Source: Alphaproteobacteria bacterium (GTDB taxonomy: Bacteria > Pseudomonadota > Alphaproteobacteria > Rhizobiales > Rhizobiaceae). From it: a stretch of 64,000 nucleotides of DNA. Positions 29,332 to 38,217 of the stretch are shown in pieces. The stretch lies in NCBI GenBank assembly GCA_018823835.1, contig JAHJHT010000002.1, forward strand, positions 496,001 to 560,000, in the 5' to 3' direction. How positions within the stretch are numbered: the stretch's first letter is position 1; each line of letters begins with the position of its first letter. The translations under genes and the position numbers were made by a program. The notes below the pieces were generated by a model that worked only from the letters and a program-made list of their open reading frames with translations, did no database searches and was not told the origin of the DNA.

Positions 29332-31707
29332 ATGAACATTCTCGAACGCTACGCAGCCATGGATTACGGCCCGGCCCCGGAAGCCCGCAACGAGGCCGAC
29401 GCCTGGGTCGCCGCGCGCGACTTCGACAAGTCGCTCTTCATCGCCGGCGAATGGCGCGCCGCCAAGGACGGCAAGCGCTTCGACACCAGCGACCCGGCGA
29501 CCGGCAAGCTCCTGGCAAAGGTCTCGGATGCGGGCGCCGCGGATGTCGACGCGGCGGTCGCCGCCGCGGGCAAGGCGCTGCCGAAATGGAGCGCGAAGTC
29601 GGGTTTTGAGCGCGCCAAGATCCTCTACGCCATCGGCCGCGGCATGCAGCGCCACCAGCGGCTCCTTGCCGTGCTCGAGACGCTCGACAACGGTAAGCCG
29701 ATCCGCGAAAGCCGCGACATCGACGTGCCGCTGGCGATCCGCCACTTCATCCATCACGCCGGCTGGGCGCAGGCGCTCGACCGCGAGTTCCCGGACCACA
29801 AGCCGGCCGGCGTCGTCGGCCAGATCATCCCGTGGAACTTCCCGCTGCTGATGCTCGCCTGGAAGATTGCGCCTGCGCTCGCCGCCGGCTGCACGGTGGT
29901 GCTGAAGCCCGCCGAGTTCACGCCGCTGACGGCCATCCTGTTTGCCGAGATCTGCGCCCGCGCAGGGGTGCCGAAGGGCGTCGTCAACATCCTGCCGGGC
30001 GGCCCCGATGCGGGGGCGGCACTGGTCGAGCATGCCGGCGTGCAGAAGATCGCCTTCACCGGCTCGTCCGAGGTCGGCAAGATCATCCGCCGCGCGACGG
30101 CCGGTTCCGGCAAGAAGCTGTCGCTCGAGCTCGGCGGCAAGTCGGCCTTCATCGTCTTCGAGGACGCCGACCTCGACAGCGCCGTCGAGGGGCTGGTCGA
30201 TGGTATCTGGTTCAACCAGGGCCAGGTCTGCTGCGCCGGTTCACGCCTGCTCGTCCAGGAGGGCATCGCCGATGCCTTCATCGCCAAGGTCAAGGCGCGC
30301 ATGGGCAAGCTGATCGTCGGCAGCCCGCTCGACAAGAACACCGATATCGGCCCGCTGGTCGACAGGACCCAGCTCGACCGCGTGCGCGGCCTCGTCGCCG
30401 AGGGCGCGAAACAGGGCGCCGAATGCTGGCAGCCCGACTGCGCCCTACCCGAGACCGGCTATTTCCACCTGCCGGTGCTCGCCACCGGCGTCGCGCCCGC
30501 CAACGTGCTGGCGCAGGAAGAGGTCTTCGGCCCGGTGCTCGCGGCGATGACCTTCCGCACCACCGAGGAAGCCATCGAGCTTGCCAACAACACCCGCTAC
30601 GGTCTGGCGGCGAGCGTGTGGAGCGAGAACATCAACCTCGCCGTACACGCGGCACCGCAGCTCAAGGCCGGCGTGGTCTGGATCAACGGCACAAACATGT
30701 TCGACGCCGCCTGCGGCTTCGGCGGCTACCGCGAAAGCGGTTTCGGCCGCGAGGGCGGCAAGGAAGGCATGTTCGAATATCTGGCGAGCAAGCCGCCCTA
30801 TGGCCCCGCCATCAAGCCTGACAGCGAGGCTGCCGCTGCCGCGCCGGCCGACAGCGACGCCACCGGCATCGACCGCACGGCAAAGCTCTATGTCGGCGGC
30901 AAGCAGGTCAGGCCGGACGGCAGCTATTCGATGGCCGTCGTGAATACCAAAGGCCGGTTGGCCGGCGAAGTCGGGCTCGGCAACCGCAAGGACATCCGCG
31001 ACGCCGTCTCGGCGGCGCGCGCCTGCAAGGCATGGCCCGCCGCCACTGGCTACAACCGGGCGCAGGTGCTCTACTTCCTCGCCGAGAACCTGTCGGCCCG
31101 GTCGGATGAGTTTTCGGCGCGCATTGCCGACCTGACCGGCGTCTCGGCCAAGGCGGCCGGCGCCGAGGTCGAGGCCTCGGTCGAGCGGCTCTTCTACTAT
31201 GCCGGCATGGCCGACAAGTTCGAGGGCCGCGTGCACCAGCCGCCGGCCCGCGCCGTGACGCTGGCGCTGCACGAACCGGTCGGTGTTGTCGGCATCGTCG
31301 CCGGCGATGCGGCGCCGCTGCTCGGCCTCGTTTCGCTGGTCGCCCCGGCTCTAGCCATGGGTAATACGGTCGTTGCCGTGCCCAGCCGCAGGCACGCGTT
31401 GGTGGCGACCGATCTCTACCAGGTGATCGAGACGTCCGACCTGCCGGCCGGCGCACTCAACATCGTCACGGGAAAGGCCGCCGAACTCGCCGGCGTGATG
31501 GCCAAACACGACGATATCGACGGTTTGTGGGTTGTCGCAGACGCCGACACCTGCAAAAACGCGGAAGCCCAGTCGACCGGAAATCTCAAGCGGGTCTGGA
31601 CCAGCAATGGCCGCTCGCTCGACTGGGCATCCGGGGCAGCCGCGGGGGACGAGTTCCTGCGACGCGCCATCGAAGTCAAAAATGTCTGGGTGCCTTACGG
31701 CGACTGA
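29332..31707 (+). CDS. Double-domain aldehyde dehydrogenase (ALDH16 type)
   Basis: A 791-residue protein made of two ALDH-like units. Domain 1 (about residues 30-510) is complete, with catalytic Cys300 in FNQGQVCCAGSR, general base Glu266 in LELGGKSA, and the NAD site FTGSSEVGK. Domain 2 (about residues 545-791) is recognisable from LYVGGKQVRPDGSYSMAVVN and HEPVGVVGIVAGDAAPLLGL, but is only ~245 residues and lacks a catalytic cysteine loop. This matches the ALDH16 family, where the second domain is catalytically inactive and helps assembly. The start at 29332 is an ATG inside a longer open frame and is preceded by GGAACAGACC. The likely substrate is acetaldehyde from the upstream deoC product. 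Confidence 0.88.
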   Translation: MNILERYAAMDYGPAPEARNEADAWVAARDFDKSLFIAGEWRAAKDGKRFDTSDPATGKLLAKVSDAGAADVDAAVAAAGKALPKWSAKSGFERAKILYAIGRGMQRHQRLLAVLETLDNGKPIRESRDIDVPLAIRHFIHHAGWAQALDREFPDHKPAGVVGQIIPWNFPLLMLAWKIAPALAAGCTVVLKPAEFTPLTAILFAEICARAGVPKGVVNILPGGPDAGAALVEHAGVQKIAFTGSSEVGKIIRRATAGSGKKLSLELGGKSAFIVFEDADLDSAVEGLVDGIWFNQGQVCCAGSRLLVQEGIADAFIAKVKARMGKLIVGSPLDKNTDIGPLVDRTQLDRVRGLVAEGAKQGAECWQPDCALPETGYFHLPVLATGVAPANVLAQEEVFGPVLAAMTFRTTEEAIELANNTRYGLAASVWSENINLAVHAAPQLKAGVVWINGTNMFDAACGFGGYRESGFGREGGKEGMFEYLASKPPYGPAIKPDSEAAAAAPADSDATGIDRTAKLYVGGKQVRPDGSYSMAVVNTKGRLAGEVGLGNRKDIRDAVSAARACKAWPAATGYNRAQVLYFLAENLSARSDEFSARIADLTGVSAKAAGAEVEASVERLFYYAGMADKFEGRVHQPPARAVTLALHEPVGVVGIVAGDAAPLLGLVSLVAPALAMGNTVVAVPSRRHALVATDLYQVIETSDLPAGALNIVTGKAAELAGVMAKHDDIDGLWVVADADTCKNAEAQSTGNLKRVWTSNGRSLDWASGAAAGDEFLRRAIEVKNVWVPYGD

Positions 31708-31719
31708 GGAGGACTTTTC

Positions 31720-32565
31720 TTGAAACTGCTGCGCTATGGAGAACCTGGACGCGAGCGTCCGGGCATGATCGATGCGGACGGAAACATCCGCGACCTGTCC
31801 GGCCACGTGGCCGATATCGCCGGTGCCGATATCAGCCCGGAATCCTTGAAGAAACTGGCCTCTGTCGACGCCAGGTCGCTGCCGCTGGTCGAGGGCAATC
31901 CGCGCCTCGGACCCTGCGTTGCCGGCACCGGAAAGTTCATCTGCATCGGCCTCAACTATTCCGACCACGCCGCCGAGACCGGCGCCACCGTGCCATCCGA
32001 GCCGATCATCTTCATGAAGGCCACCTCGGCCATCGTCGGCCCCAACGACGACGTGCTGATCCCGCGCGGTTCGGAAAAGACCGACTGGGAAGTCGAGCTC
32101 GCCATCGTCATCGGCAAGCCGGCGAAATACGTATCGGAATCAGAGGCTTTGGACTATGTCGCCGGCTATTGCGTGGCGCATGACGTTTCCGAGCGGGCCT
32201 TCCAGGCCGAGCGCCAGGGCCAGTGGACCAAGGGCAAGAGCTGCGACACGTTCGGCCCGACCGGCCCGTGGCTCGTCACCAAGGACGAGGTCGCCGACCC
32301 GCAGAACCTCAAGATGTGGCTGACGGTCAACGGCAAGACGATGCAGGACGGCTCGACCAAGACCATGGTCTATGGCGTCGCGCACCTGGTCTCCTATCTC
32401 AGCCAGTTCATGTCGCTGCTGCCCGGCGACATCATCTCGACCGGCACGCCGCCCGGCGTCGGCCTCGGCATGAAGCCGCCGATGTTCCTCAAGGACGGCG
32501 ACGTCGTCGAGCTCGGCATCGAAGGTCTCGGCACGCAGAAGCAGACGTTCAAGGCCGACGCCTGA
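31720..32565 (+). CDS. Fumarylacetoacetate hydrolase-family protein
   Basis: A 281-residue FAH-fold enzyme, a metal-dependent hydrolase or decarboxylase acting on beta-diketo or related acids. Core motifs are CIGLNYSDHAAE, EPIIFMKATSAIVGP, the metal ligands in DWEVELAIVIGK, and DIISTGTPPGVGLGMKPP. The best-known close relatives act on 2,4-diketo-3-deoxy sugar acids or ureidoglycolate; the substrate here is not settled. The start is a TTG at 31720 supported by GAGGAGG seven bases upstream, with no ATG available before the conserved region. It follows the ALDH16 gene by 12 bp and is probably cotranscribed with deoC. A strong hairpin terminates the unit. Confidence 0.88.
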   Translation: MKLLRYGEPGRERPGMIDADGNIRDLSGHVADIAGADISPESLKKLASVDARSLPLVEGNPRLGPCVAGTGKFICIGLNYSDHAAETGATVPSEPIIFMKATSAIVGPNDDVLIPRGSEKTDWEVELAIVIGKPAKYVSESEALDYVAGYCVAHDVSERAFQAERQGQWTKGKSCDTFGPTGPWLVTKDEVADPQNLKMWLTVNGKTMQDGSTKTMVYGVAHLVSYLSQFMSLLPGDIISTGTPPGVGLGMKPPMFLKDGDVVELGIEGLGTQKQTFKADA

Positions 32566-32577
32566 GCATCACCTGAA

Positions 32578-32614
32578 CGACGCCCGGGCGGGGATAAATC
32601 CCGCCCGGGCGTCG
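32578..32614 (+). terminator. 15-bp perfect hairpin after the deoC-ALDH-FAH unit
   Basis: The 15-base arms at 32578-32592 and 32600-32614 are exact complements around GATAAAT. There is no T-run, but the very stable GC stem in the convergent gap with the minus-strand ATPase gene makes a termination or mRNA-protecting role likely. Confidence 0.7.
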
Positions 32615-32704
32615 GATCGTTCCAGAGAAAACGGATTTCCAAACAGCGGCTTGCGCCGGATTGCCTGCGCGCGGCACCCGAAATCTTTCAACAAGCAGGC
32701 CCGG

Positions 32705-33706
32705 TCAGCCGATCCGCCTGCCTTCCTTGTCGAAACGGTAGGTTTTCTCGGGGTCCGGCGTGACATAGAGCGTCGAGCCCGGCTCGGCGTCGTAGACCCC
32801 AAAAATCCGCACGGTGAGCAAGCCGGCTTTTTCCGTATCGAGATAGATGTTGGTGTCGGCGCCGAGGTGTTCGGCGTGGATGACGGTGCCCTTCCAGGTG
32901 CCCGATGCCGGATCGACCGTCAGGTGCTCGGGACGCACGCCGATCGTCCTGGCCTCGCTGTCGCCGAGACGGGCGGCGTCGATGAAATTCATCTTCGGCG
33001 AGCCGATGAAGCCGGCGACGAATTCATTGGCCGGCGAATTGTAGAGCTCCATCGGCTTGCCGACCTGCTCGATGCGGCCGGCATTGAGCACGACGATGCG
33101 GTCGGCCAGCGTCATCGCCTCGACCTGGTCGTGGGTGACATAGATCATCGTCGCCTTGAGCCGGCGATGCAGCTGCGCGATTTCCAGCCTAGTATTGACG
33201 CGCAGCGCCGCATCGAGATTGGACAGCGGCTCGTCGAACAAGAAAAGCTTCGGGTCGCGCACCACGGCACGGCCGATGGCGACGCGCTGGCGCTGGCCGC
33301 CGGAGAGCTCGGCCGGGCGGCGTTCGAGATAGGGGTCGAGCGACAGCATCGTCGAGGCCACATCGACGCGCCTGGCGATTTCATCCGCCGCCGTGCCGGC
33401 CTGCTTGAGGCCGAGGCTCATGTTGTTGCGGACCGTCAGATGCGGGTAGAGCGCGTAGGTCTGGAACACCATGGCGATGCCGCGCCTGGCCGGCGGCACG
33501 CCGACGACGCTGTCGCCGTCGATCCTGACGTCGCCCGACGAGGAATCCTCGAGGCCCGCAATGACGCGGAGCAGAGTGGACTTGCCGCAGCCCGACGGGC
33601 CGACGAAGACGACGAACTCGCCATCCTTCACCTCGAGGTCGATGCCCTTCAGCACTTCGACCTTGCCGAAGCACTTCTTCACATTGTCGATGGTCAGCGA
33701 GCCCAA
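32705..33706 (-). CDS. Sugar ABC transporter ATPase (UgpC/MalK-like)
   Basis: A 333-residue ATPase of the carbohydrate-uptake-1 class. Walker A is GPSGCGKST, the signature LSGGQRQRVAIGRAVV, Walker B LFLFDEPLSNLDA, and the switch region TMIYVTHDQVEAMTLADR. A C-terminal regulatory (TOBE/OB) domain begins after residue 235 with IGVRPEHLTV. It is the last gene of the minus-strand operon murQ-like / binding protein / two permeases / ATPase, 56 bp after the preceding permease. ATPases of this class energise import of di- or monosaccharides; here amino sugars are suggested by the neighbours. Confidence 0.92.
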   Translation of the reverse strand: MGSLTIDNVKKCFGKVEVLKGIDLEVKDGEFVVFVGPSGCGKSTLLRVIAGLEDSSSGDVRIDGDSVVGVPPARRGIAMVFQTYALYPHLTVRNNMSLGLKQAGTAADEIARRVDVASTMLSLDPYLERRPAELSGGQRQRVAIGRAVVRDPKLFLFDEPLSNLDAALRVNTRLEIAQLHRRLKATMIYVTHDQVEAMTLADRIVVLNAGRIEQVGKPMELYNSPANEFVAGFIGSPKMNFIDAARLGDSEARTIGVRPEHLTVDPASGTWKGTVIHAEHLGADTNIYLDTEKAGLLTVRIFGVYDAEPGSTLYVTPDPEKTYRFDKEGRRIG

Positions 33707-33761
33707 GATGCCGCTCCCCTTGCTTGAGGTCGTGCCGGGCGATCCGGGCGGCGGTCGCCCG

Positions 33762-34601
33762 TCATTTTACCGCTCCGGAGGTGATGCCGCGGATCATCTG
33801 CCGCGAGAAGATGAGGTAGAGGATGACCACCGGCAGGATGGCGAGCGAAAGGGCGGCGAGCACGGCGTTCCAGTTGGTGACGTACTGGCCGATGAAGAGC
33901 TGCGCGCCGAGCGTCACCGTCTTGGTGGCTTCGGAGGGTGCCAGGATCAGCGGGAACCAGAGGTCGTTCCAAATCGGGATCATGGTGAAGACGGCGACGG
34001 TCGCCATGGCCGGGCGCACCAGGGGCAGAACGAGGCGGAAGAAGATGCGGTATTCGGACAGACCGTCGATGCGCCCGGCGTCCTTCAGGTCGTCAGACAC
34101 CTGCCGCATGAATTCCGACAGGATGAAGACGGCGAGCGGCAGGCCCTGCGCGGTATAGACCAGGATCAGCGCGGTCAGAGTGTTGACCAGCCCGCTCGCC
34201 ACCATCAGCTGCAGGATGGCCACGGTGCCGAGCCGGATCGGGATCATGATGCCGAGCGCCAGATAGAGCCCCATCAGAGAATTGCCGCGGAAGCGGTATT
34301 CGGCGAGCGCAAAGGCGGCCATGGCGCCGAACAGAAGCACGAAGAACAGCGAGGCCACGGTGACGACGAAGCTGTTCTGGAAATAGAGCAGGAAGTCGCC
34401 CTGGTTGAGCACCGTCGCGTAGCCGACGAGGTCGAAGGTCTTTTCGGTCGGGAAGGACAGCGGCGACCGGAAGATGGCGTTGCGCGACTTGAAGGAGTTG
34501 ATGACGATGACCACGACCGGGAACAGCGCAATGACCGTGTAGGCGATGAGCACCGCGTGGGCTGCGATGGAGCGCGGGATGGAGTGGGTGGAACGGGTCA
34601 T
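33762..34601 (-). CDS. Sugar ABC transporter permease (MalG-like)
   Basis: A 279-residue inner-membrane protein with six helices. The first segment is AHAVLIAYTVIALFPVVVIV. The conserved ATPase-coupling EAA loop appears as DDLKDAGRIDGLSEYRIFFR, followed by LVLPLVRPAMAT, and the end (FSRQMIRGITSGAVK) is the family C-terminal signature. It is the second permease of the amino-sugar importer. An unusual ~230 bp spacer containing a long palindromic element separates it from the MalF-like gene upstream in the same operon. Confidence 0.92.
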   Translation of the reverse strand: MTRSTHSIPRSIAAHAVLIAYTVIALFPVVVIVINSFKSRNAIFRSPLSFPTEKTFDLVGYATVLNQGDFLLYFQNSFVVTVASLFFVLLFGAMAAFALAEYRFRGNSLMGLYLALGIMIPIRLGTVAILQLMVASGLVNTLTALILVYTAQGLPLAVFILSEFMRQVSDDLKDAGRIDGLSEYRIFFRLVLPLVRPAMATVAVFTMIPIWNDLWFPLILAPSEATKTVTLGAQLFIGQYVTNWNAVLAALSLAILPVVILYLIFSRQMIRGITSGAVK

Positions 34602-34641
34602 GCTGCCGTCTCCAACTCAACATGGGCGCGTCTGTGGGACA

Positions 34642-34799
34642 GCACCCCCCTCTGTCCTGCCGGACATCTCCCCCACATGGGGGGAGATTGGAAGCCGCTC
34701 CGCCTCGCCTTGTCCGCAAGCCATGGAGATTGACGGCGACCTGCCCGACAGATGATCTCCCCCCTTGTGGGGGAGATGGCCGGCAGGCCAGAGGGGGGC
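34642..34799. repeat. RIME-like palindromic intergenic element between two permease genes
   Basis: The left arm (34642-34690) begins GCACCCCCCTCTGTCCTGCC and the right arm (to 34799) is its imperfect reverse complement over about 48 bases, each containing a nested CTCCCCC/GGGGGAG hairpin. This matches the Rhizobium-specific intergenic mosaic element type known from rhizobial genomes. It sits inside an operon, so its transcript would fold into long hairpins. No gene is seen in the 231 bp gap. Confidence 0.75.
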
Positions 34800-34832
34800 A
34801 ACTCAGAGCGCCGGGCGTTCATCATCTTCCCC

Positions 34833-35756
34833 TCAGAACTGGTACCGACGCAGGCGCGTCTGGATGGCGAAGAGGTATAGGCAGACGCCGGCCAGGATGA
34901 TGAAGAACATCATCGAGGCAATGGTCGAGCCCATGTAGGGGTCGCCGGTCTGCAACTGGAAGCCGAAGAAGGTGCGGTAGAGGAAGGTGCCGAGGATGTC
35001 GGTCGAGTAGTTCGGTCCGGCGAGCGCTCCCTGCGCCGAATAGATCAGGTCGAATGCGTTGAAATTGCCGACGAAGGTAAGGATCGAGATGATGCCGATG
35101 GCGGGCAGGATGAGCGGCAGCTTGATCTTCCAGAACTGGCCCATGCCGGTGATGCCGTCGCATTCGGCGGCCTCGATGACCTCGTCGGGGATCGACAGAA
35201 GGGCGGCGTAGATCAGCATCATCGGGATGCCGATGAACTGCCAGACCGAGATCAGGCCGAGCGTGGTGAGCGCATATTCCTCCTTGCCGAGCCAGGGCGC
35301 GAACAGGCTTTTCAGGCCGACCATGTCGAGCAGATTGGGCGCGACGCCCCAGAGCGGCGACAGGATCAGCTTCCAGGCGAAGCCGACGATGACGAAGGAC
35401 AGGATGGTCGGGATGAAGATGGCGGTGCGGTAGAAGGCGGAGAAGCGCAGCTTGGGGCTGGAAAGCAGGGCGGCCAGCGCGATGCCGATCGGGTTCTGCA
35501 CAAGCATATGGATGATGAAGAACCAGGTGTTGTTCCACAACGCGTTCCAGAAGCTTTCCGACCAGCGCGGGTCGAAGAACAGGGTGCGGAAATTGTCGAG
35601 CCCGGCGAAGAAGACGGCCTCCTGCCCCGACCGGTTGAACAGCGAAAGCTGCAGGGTGCCGAACAGCGGCACGATCATCACCGCCGTGTAGACGAGGACG
35701 GCCGGCGCGAGGAAGACCGCGACATGCCAGCGGATGGGTCTTTTCGCCGTCGCCAT
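34833..35756 (-). CDS. Sugar ABC transporter permease (MalF-like)
   Basis: A 307-residue inner-membrane permease with six helices. The N-terminus WHVAVFLAPAVLVYTAVMIV leads into PLFGTLQLSLFN, a typical MalF-like beginning. The EAA loop reads DEVIEAAECDGITGMGQFWK and is followed by IKLPLILPAIGI. The C-terminus is basic (QTRLRRYQF). It follows the binding-protein gene in the operon across a 202 bp spacer full of inverted repeats. Alternative frames in this stretch are shadows of high GC. Confidence 0.92.
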   Translation of the reverse strand: MATAKRPIRWHVAVFLAPAVLVYTAVMIVPLFGTLQLSLFNRSGQEAVFFAGLDNFRTLFFDPRWSESFWNALWNNTWFFIIHMLVQNPIGIALAALLSSPKLRFSAFYRTAIFIPTILSFVIVGFAWKLILSPLWGVAPNLLDMVGLKSLFAPWLGKEEYALTTLGLISVWQFIGIPMMLIYAALLSIPDEVIEAAECDGITGMGQFWKIKLPLILPAIGIISILTFVGNFNAFDLIYSAQGALAGPNYSTDILGTFLYRTFFGFQLQTGDPYMGSTIASMMFFIILAGVCLYLFAIQTRLRRYQF

Positions 35757-35824
35757 CGTCGCCTCCCTCCATGCTGCCGGTTGAATGATGCCCGTATTCG
35801 GGCCGCAGGCAAGGCCGCGCCTTG

Positions 35825-35948
35825 CCCTCCCCTTGAGGGGTCGTCGGGACGTTTTCCTGACGTGCCGTCTGGAGGCGGGGTGGGGATGATCTGCCTAGAC
35901 CCCCACCCCGCTCACCTGGTCTGCGACCCTCCCTGCAACGGGAGGGTC
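35825..35948. repeat. Mosaic of inverted repeats after the sugar-binding-protein gene
   Basis: Three hairpins lie in tandem: CCCCTTGAGGGG-type near 35830, an 11-bp stem GCGGGGTGGGG (35875-35885) with CCCCACCCCGC (35901-35911), and a perfect 9-bp stem GACCCTCCC (35925-35933) with GGGAGGGTC (35940-35948). The last lies just downstream of the binding-protein stop on the minus strand and could stabilise its mRNA. The composition is that of rhizobial intergenic elements. Confidence 0.6.
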
Positions 35949-35958
35949 CAGCTGAGCC

Positions 35959-37218
35959 TTAGTTAGCCGGCTTGTACCAGCTGTCGAGGCCATCCTGCAG
36001 CTTCTTGCCAGCCGCTTCCGGCGTATCCGTGCCGTTGATGACGTTGGCCGATTCCACCCAGGTCTCGTTCTCGAGGTTGGGCGTGCCGCGCGACAGGATC
36101 TGGTAGGTCGAGCGGATGGTCGACTCGCACTTGTCGCGCCAGGAGACGAATTCCTGCGCCAGCGGATCTTCCATCTTCACCGGCTCCGAGGACAGGCTGA
36201 AGAAGCCCGGCAGCGCATTGGCGTAGATGGTCGCGAACTCAGGCGAGGCGACCCATGACAGGAAGGTCTTTGCCGCCTCCGCATTCGGGCTCTTGGAATT
36301 GAGGCCGATGGCGATGTCGTTGTGGTCCGAGATGTAGCAGGTGTCGCCGGCATTCCTGACCGGCGGCGCGAAGGCGCCCATCTCGAAATCGACCTGCGGG
36401 TTGAACACCGAAATCTCCCACGAACCGGACGGGTAGATGGCGGCGCGGCCGAGCGTGAAGAGGTTCTGGCTGTCGGGATAGGACTGCGCCTCGAAGCCGT
36501 CGCCGAGGTAATCCTTCCACTTGGCGAGCGTGGCGTAGGGCTCTACCCACTGCGGATCGGTCAGCTTCTGCTCGCCCTTGATGAGCGCGTTGCGGCCTTC
36601 CTCGCCCTTCCAGTAGTTCGGTCCGATGTTCTGGTAGCCCATGGTCGCGGCCTCCCAGAGATCCTTGGTGCCCATGGCCATCGGGATGTAGGTGCCGTCT
36701 TCCTTGATCTTGTCGAGGGCGGCGAAGAACTCGGCCTCGGTGGTCGGCACCTCGATGCCGAGCTTGGCGAAGGCATCCTTGTTGTAGATGAAACCGTGGA
36801 TGACCGAGGCCATCGGCACGCAGAAATCATGGACGCCGTCATCCGTCGTCCATGCCGACTTGGCGACATCGGAGAAGTTCTCCATGCCGGGCAGGTCGGC
36901 CAGATCGGCGAGGTGGCCCTTGTTGTAGAGTTCGAGCGAGGCGTCAAAGGGGCGGCAAGTGATGAGGTCGCCGGCCGAGCCTGCGTCAAGCTTGGCGTTG
37001 AGGGCGGCGTTGTATTCCGTCGGCGCGGACGGCGCGAACACCACCTTGATGCCGGGGTTCTTGGCCTCGAAGGCGGGGATCAGCTTTTCCTGCCAGATCG
37101 GCAGGTCGTCGTTGCGCCAGCTCTCGATGGTGATGGTGGTATCCTGCGCCATCGCCATCCCGGCCGTGCCGAGAATGCTGGAGGCGAGAAGCAGTCCGGT
37201 AAGCGTCTTGCGTGTCAT
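35959..37218 (-). CDS. Sugar ABC transporter periplasmic binding protein
   Basis: A 419-residue extracellular solute-binding protein family 1 member. A Sec signal peptide is clear (MTRKTLTGLLLASSILGTAG then MAMAQ), with the mature chain starting near DTTITIESWRNDD. The lobe 1 pattern FEAKNPGIKVVFAPSAPTEY and the hinge GFIYNKDAFAKLGIEVPTT are typical. The ligand is not readable, but the gene lies 23 bp downstream of a MurQ-like etherase and is cotranscribed with it, so an N-acetylated amino sugar or peptidoglycan-derived sugar is likely. The strong start context and abundant aromatic residues (YWKGEEGR) fit a sugar receptor. Confidence 0.92.
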   Translation of the reverse strand: MTRKTLTGLLLASSILGTAGMAMAQDTTITIESWRNDDLPIWQEKLIPAFEAKNPGIKVVFAPSAPTEYNAALNAKLDAGSAGDLITCRPFDASLELYNKGHLADLADLPGMENFSDVAKSAWTTDDGVHDFCVPMASVIHGFIYNKDAFAKLGIEVPTTEAEFFAALDKIKEDGTYIPMAMGTKDLWEAATMGYQNIGPNYWKGEEGRNALIKGEQKLTDPQWVEPYATLAKWKDYLGDGFEAQSYPDSQNLFTLGRAAIYPSGSWEISVFNPQVDFEMGAFAPPVRNAGDTCYISDHNDIAIGLNSKSPNAEAAKTFLSWVASPEFATIYANALPGFFSLSSEPVKMEDPLAQEFVSWRDKCESTIRSTYQILSRGTPNLENETWVESANVINGTDTPEAAGKKLQDGLDSWYKPAN

Positions 37219-37241
37219 GTCAGTCTCCCTGTTGACCTGTT

Positions 37242-38177
37242 TCAGGTTCGGTTGTTGGCGGACCGGGAGCGCTGCTCCCGGCTTCCCTCAAATGTTGCGA
37301 GAGCCGGCCGCACGCGGCCGCCGGTCCCTGCGAGAAGCTTTTCGGCGGCCGCGCGATCGGCGGCGCCTGCCGCGACCAGGATCGCCGGCTTGACCGCGCC
37401 GCCGGTCTTTTCCAGCGCCGTGCGAGCGTCGGCCTCGCTGCAGCCGGCAACCGCGGCGACGATGCGCGCGGCGCGGCCCTTCAGCTTCAGATTGTCGGCC
37501 AGCAGATTGACCATGTAGCCGTCGTGGACGTGGCCGAGATGGATGGCGGCGAGCGTCGACAGCATGTTGAGCGCGATCTTCTGGGCCGTGCCGGCGCCCA
37601 TGCGGGTCGAGCCGGCGATGAGCTCGGGCGGCGTGGCGAGCAGGATCGGCGCCTCGGCCTTTTCCAGCAGCGGCGTGCCGGGATTGTTGGCGATGGCGAT
37701 GGTGCGCACGCCGCGGCGCGCCGCCTCCTCAAGCGCGCCAACCGCATAGGGCGTAGTGCCGCTCGCCGACACCGCGATCAGGCAGTCGCCGGATTTCAGG
37801 CCGGCATCGGCGACCTCCTTCGCGGCCTGAACGGCGTCGTCCTCGGGGCCGCCCGGCAGGTCGTGGAAGGCAGCGGCGCCGCCGGCAAGCAGGATGACGA
37901 TGCGGTCGCGGGTGATGCCGTAGGTGCCGGGGAGTTCGAGCCCGTCGGCCAGCGCCATCAGGCCGGAACTGCCGGCCGCCGCATAGGCAATCCGGCCGCC
38001 ACTGCCCAGGCACTCGGCTGCGATGGCGGCCGCGGCCGCGATCTGAGATATGGCACCCTGCACGCTGCGGGCGGCTTCGACCTGGGCGTCGGCGAGAAAA
38101 CCGAGAACGGCCGCAGGCGGCTGCATGTCCAGCCCTTCCGCGTGTTCATGCAATGCTTCGGTCCGCAATTGCGCCAT
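37242..38177 (-). CDS. N-acetylmuramic acid 6-phosphate etherase-like SIS-domain protein
   Basis: A 311-residue SIS-fold protein resembling MurQ, which splits MurNAc-6-phosphate into GlcNAc-6-phosphate and D-lactate. The two glutamates essential in MurQ align here as Glu81 (ADGLELPGTYG) and Glu112 (GGPEDDAVQ). AGSSG near residue 70, SASGTTPYAVGAL and GSTRMGAGTAQKIALNMLST are the phosphosugar-binding motifs. The ATG at 38177 has GAGGAG eight bases upstream and was preferred over an in-frame start 30 bp earlier. It opens the minus-strand transporter operon and is divergent from a sugar kinase. The first motif is diverged from E. coli MurQ, so a related phosphosugar etherase or isomerase is possible; no symbol is assigned. 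Confidence 0.75.
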   Translation of the reverse strand: MAQLRTEALHEHAEGLDMQPPAAVLGFLADAQVEAARSVQGAISQIAAAAAIAAECLGSGGRIAYAAAGSSGLMALADGLELPGTYGITRDRIVILLAGGAAAFHDLPGGPEDDAVQAAKEVADAGLKSGDCLIAVSASGTTPYAVGALEEAARRGVRTIAIANNPGTPLLEKAEAPILLATPPELIAGSTRMGAGTAQKIALNMLSTLAAIHLGHVHDGYMVNLLADNLKLKGRAARIVAAVAGCSEADARTALEKTGGAVKPAILVAAGAADRAAAEKLLAGTGGRVRPALATFEGSREQRSRSANNRT

Positions 38178-38200
38178 TGGTTTTCTCCTCGCCAGAGACG

Positions 38201-38217
38201 ATACCAAAAAAATACCA
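38201..38217 (-). promoter_or_regulatory. Paired TGGTAT operator-like site upstream of the murQ-like operon
   Basis: On the minus strand TGGTAT occurs at 38217-38212 and again at 38206-38201, exactly 11 bp apart, separated by a T-run. It lies 24-40 bp before the start codon at 38177. TGGTAT is the half-site of GntR/HutC-type amino-sugar regulators (NagR/YvoA class); the GntR gene at 39242 is the candidate protein. Confidence 0.55.

Noticed and set aside
31153-31707. Truncated second ALDH domain as a degraded pseudogene segment
   Set aside because: The frame is intact to a normal stop, and ALDH16 proteins are known to have an inactive second domain.
34622-34806. The palindrome between permease genes as a CRISPR array or insertion sequence
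   Set aside because: There is one inverted pair only, no regular spacers, no transposase and no target-site duplication that I could see; it fits a rhizobial intergenic mosaic element.
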